NCBI RefSeq assembly: GCF_024362485.1
Contig: NZ_CP101456.1
Span: 1,674,001 to 1,738,000 of the forward strand
Reading direction: 5' to 3'
Origin: Natronobeatus ordinarius
Lineage (GTDB): Archaea; Halobacteriota; Halobacteria; Halobacteriales; Natrialbaceae
DNA length: 64,000 bases
A program made the translations under genes and the position numbers. Positions 62,362-64,000 of the stretch are shown here, piece by piece (within the stretch, counting starts at the first letter, position 1; each line of letters begins with the position of its first letter). The notes beneath the pieces were generated by a model. The model did no database searches. It was given only the letters and a program-made list of their open reading frames with translations, and was not told the DNA's origin.

Positions 62362-62967
62362 ATGGCGCGTGAAAAAAACAGACGGCGGACGAAAGTCGAA
62401 CGGGTCATTGAAGAGTACGGTCTCGACGGCTGGGGAGAACGCCTCGAGGCCGAGTGGACCGGCGACGGGACCGAACGGAAGAGCCTGCGTGACCTCGCAA
62501 CCGGGTTCAACGTCGCCGTGTTGCGGGCTGCGCTGTCGGCAGCCGGTGAGTCGACGGTCACGGCCGACGTAGAGAGTACGTACCACACGCTCACTGCCGA
62601 CGACGTGTCGCGCTCGGATACGATTCGGAAACGGCGCGAACTCGAGCGAGCCGGCATCGACGTGGACGACGTACTACGAAGTTTCGTCACCCATCAGGCC
62701 ATCCACACGTACCTCACGAACGTTCGCGAAGCCACACTCGAGCGAGACGAGGGTGACCGCGTCGAACGCAAGAAAGAGACCGTTCAGCGACTGATCAGCC
62801 GAACGCAGGTGGTGACCGACTCGACGATCGAGGAACTGGTGAACGCCGAGTTGTTGCGCGATCGACCTTACGAGGTGTTTGTCAACGTTCGTGTGGTCTG
62901 TAACGACTGCGGAACCGACTACGCCGTCGAGGAACTGATCGAACGAGGTGGCTGTGACTGTGGCTGA
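62362..62967 (+). CDS. rdfA: Rod-determining factor RdfA
   Basis: The 201-residue product (MAREKNRRRTKVERVIEEYG) matches the haloarchaeal RdfA family. The N-terminal basic segment and LDGWGERLEAEWTGDGTERK are followed by SLRDLATGFNVAVLRAALSA, a long helical region (KRRELERAGIDVDDVLRSFV) and a C-terminal zinc knuckle (CNDCGTDYAVEELIERGGCD). In Haloferax, RdfA is needed for rod shape and works with an SMC-like protein, Sph3. The ATG at 62362 is preferred over an upstream in-frame start. The SMC-like gene follows by 85 bases on the same strand. Confidence 0.88.
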   Translation: MAREKNRRRTKVERVIEEYGLDGWGERLEAEWTGDGTERKSLRDLATGFNVAVLRAALSAAGESTVTADVESTYHTLTADDVSRSDTIRKRRELERAGIDVDDVLRSFVTHQAIHTYLTNVREATLERDEGDRVERKKETVQRLISRTQVVTDSTIEELVNAELLRDRPYEVFVNVRVVCNDCGTDYAVEELIERGGCDCG

Positions 62968-63052
62968 CGGCGTGTCGTCGGTCGACTGTGGCTCACACGG
63001 TGGCAACTGCAAGTCGAGCGTATTCATAATCAACCCCCATGACCTCTAACAT

Positions 63053-64000
63053 ATGTCCGCAGCAGAGTCGATAGAAGATCAGATCGAGGTAGCAGTATCG
63101 AACGTCGGCGGGATCGACGCGACCGACGTCTCGTTACGGCCGGGAGTCAACGTCCTCACTGGCCGCAACGCGACGAATCGAACGTCGTTCCTGCAGGCGA
63201 TCATGGCCGCACTCGGCAGTGATCGCCCCTCGCTGAAAGGCGACGCCGACGAAGGGTTCGTCGAGCTGGCCTTCGGCGACGACACCTACACGCGCTCGCT
63301 CGAGCGCCAGAACGGCACGGTGAGCTTCGGCGGCGACCCGTACCTCACTGACGAGCAGGCCGAACTCGCGGATCTGTTCGCGTTCTTGCTCGAGTCCAAC
63401 GAGGCTCGCCGGGCCGTCGGCCGTGGTGACGACTTACGCGAGCTCATCATGCGCCCGATCGACACCGACGAGATCCAGGCGCAGATCCAGTTGCTCGAGG
63501 CCGAAAAGCGGGATCTCGACGACCGGATCGACGAACTCGAGCAGTTCGCCCGCGAGCTGCCCGGTCTCGAGGAGCAAAACCGTGCACTCGCCGACGAGAT
63601 CGAGGCACTCGAGGCCGATCTCGCCGACGTCGAGGCCGAACTCGAGACACTCGACGCCGACCTCGAGGAGAGTCAGAGCCAGAAAGACGAACTCGAGGAG
63701 ACGTTCTCCCGGCTGCGGGCCGCCAGAAAGGAACTCGAGACGATCGAGTACGACCTCGAAACCGAGCGTGAGAGCCGACGCGAACTCGAACGCGAACGCG
63801 AGCGGCTCGAAGACGAGTACGACGAGTTCACGAACGAAGAGTTCGAGTCCGCAGACCGGCTCGAAGGGCGCATCCAGGAGCTTCGTGAACGCAAACGGTC
63901 ACTCGAGACGACGGTGAGCGAACTCCAGGGCGTCATCCGTTTCAACGAGGAACGGCTCGAAGATGGCGGCATCGGTCTCGAGGCCGACGACGACGGGGAC
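63053..64000 (+). CDS. Archaea-specific SMC-related (Sph-type) protein, cut by window edge
   Basis: The frame starts at 63053 (MSAAESIEDQIEVAVSNVGG) and runs off the right edge after 316 codons. The ABC-type head holds GVNVLTGRNATNRTSFLQAI, in which the Walker A Lys is replaced by Arg (GRNATNRTS). A long coiled coil follows from about residue 135 (IQAQIQLLEAEKRDLDDRID and many Leu/Glu/Asp heptads). It belongs to the Sph-type SMC-like proteins of haloarchaea; its position after rdfA points to the Sph3 group used in cell-shape control. The C-terminal head lies outside the window. Confidence 0.9.
   Translation, partial: MSAAESIEDQIEVAVSNVGGIDATDVSLRPGVNVLTGRNATNRTSFLQAIMAALGSDRPSLKGDADEGFVELAFGDDTYTRSLERQNGTVSFGGDPYLTDEQAELADLFAFLLESNEARRAVGRGDDLRELIMRPIDTDEIQAQIQLLEAEKRDLDDRIDELEQFARELPGLEEQNRALADEIEALEADLADVEAELETLDADLEESQSQKDELEETFSRLRAARKELETIEYDLETERESRRELERERERLEDEYDEFTNEEFESADRLEGRIQELRERKRSLETTVSELQGVIRFNEERLEDGGIGLEADDDGD

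Overview
The window is high-GC DNA with acidic proteins, Tat-type lipoproteins, TATA boxes about 27 bases ahead of start codons, archaeal housekeeping genes (rps17e, truD, pth2, archaeal-type methionine adenosyltransferase) and haloarchaea-specific genes (halophilic-type ferredoxin, rdfA and an Sph-type SMC-like gene). It is the chromosome of an extremely halophilic archaeon (class Halobacteria). A Natrialba/Natrinema-like relative is plausible but not proven from sequence alone.

Layout. 1-9.9 kb: a partial MFS transporter, an AstE-like zinc deacylase next to a threonine-synthase-like enzyme, a DCC/HTTM pair, a DUF2103 protein, and a tungstate uptake operon (tupABC plus a ModE-like TOBE regulator). 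10-14.8 kb: zinc-ribbon protein, PemK/MazF-type toxin with a winged-helix partner, truD, esterase, pth2, dcd. 14.8-23 kb: a stress, redox and ion region holding Usp proteins, a Usp-Usp-ferredoxin fusion, a ferric-reductase-like heme membrane protein and a ClC channel. Inside it lies a 1.26-kb AT-richer island bounded by a 108-bp direct duplication of the usp 5' end. 23-35.5 kb: SpoIIM-family and MATE membrane proteins, thiI, MFS transporters, methionine adenosyltransferase, CYTH protein, FKBP isomerase, a palindromic MITE-like element and tRNA-Lys. 35.5-41 kb: a TrkA-N/DHH protein, a PRC-barrel protein, and ADP-forming acetate-CoA ligase with a phosphotransacetylase-like partner. 41-46.4 kb: zinc uptake (ABC permease, ATPase and binding protein), an IS element with clear ends, and a strikingly His/Asp-rich lipoprotein. 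46.5-51 kb: a tripartite tricarboxylate transporter and a decayed M20 peptidase. 51-61.3 kb: YbaK deacylase, Na+/H+ antiporter, rps17e-asd, Usp, 2-hydroxyacid dehydrogenase, enoyl-CoA hydratase, geranylgeranyl-reductase-like flavoprotein, adenine deaminase, MBL hydrolase. 61.4-64 kb: tRNA-Val followed by repeated copies of its own 3' end, then rdfA and an SMC-like gene cut by the window edge.

Most distinctive signals. (1) A dispersed element of about 70 bp begins exactly at the TGA stop codon of four unrelated genes and carries a hairpin kept by compensatory or G-U pairing; a fifth gene has only its lead. (2) Downstream of both tRNA genes are alternating direct and inverted copies of the tRNA 3' end. 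(3) The usp-flanked island carries a Tat-exported protein and a two-helix membrane protein of unknown role. (4) A Usp-Usp-ferredoxin fusion sits beside a heme membrane protein. (5) A zinc locus pairs an ABC importer, whose binding protein has a large insertion, with a lipoprotein of more than 40 histidines. No CRISPR array, rRNA or complete prophage was seen.
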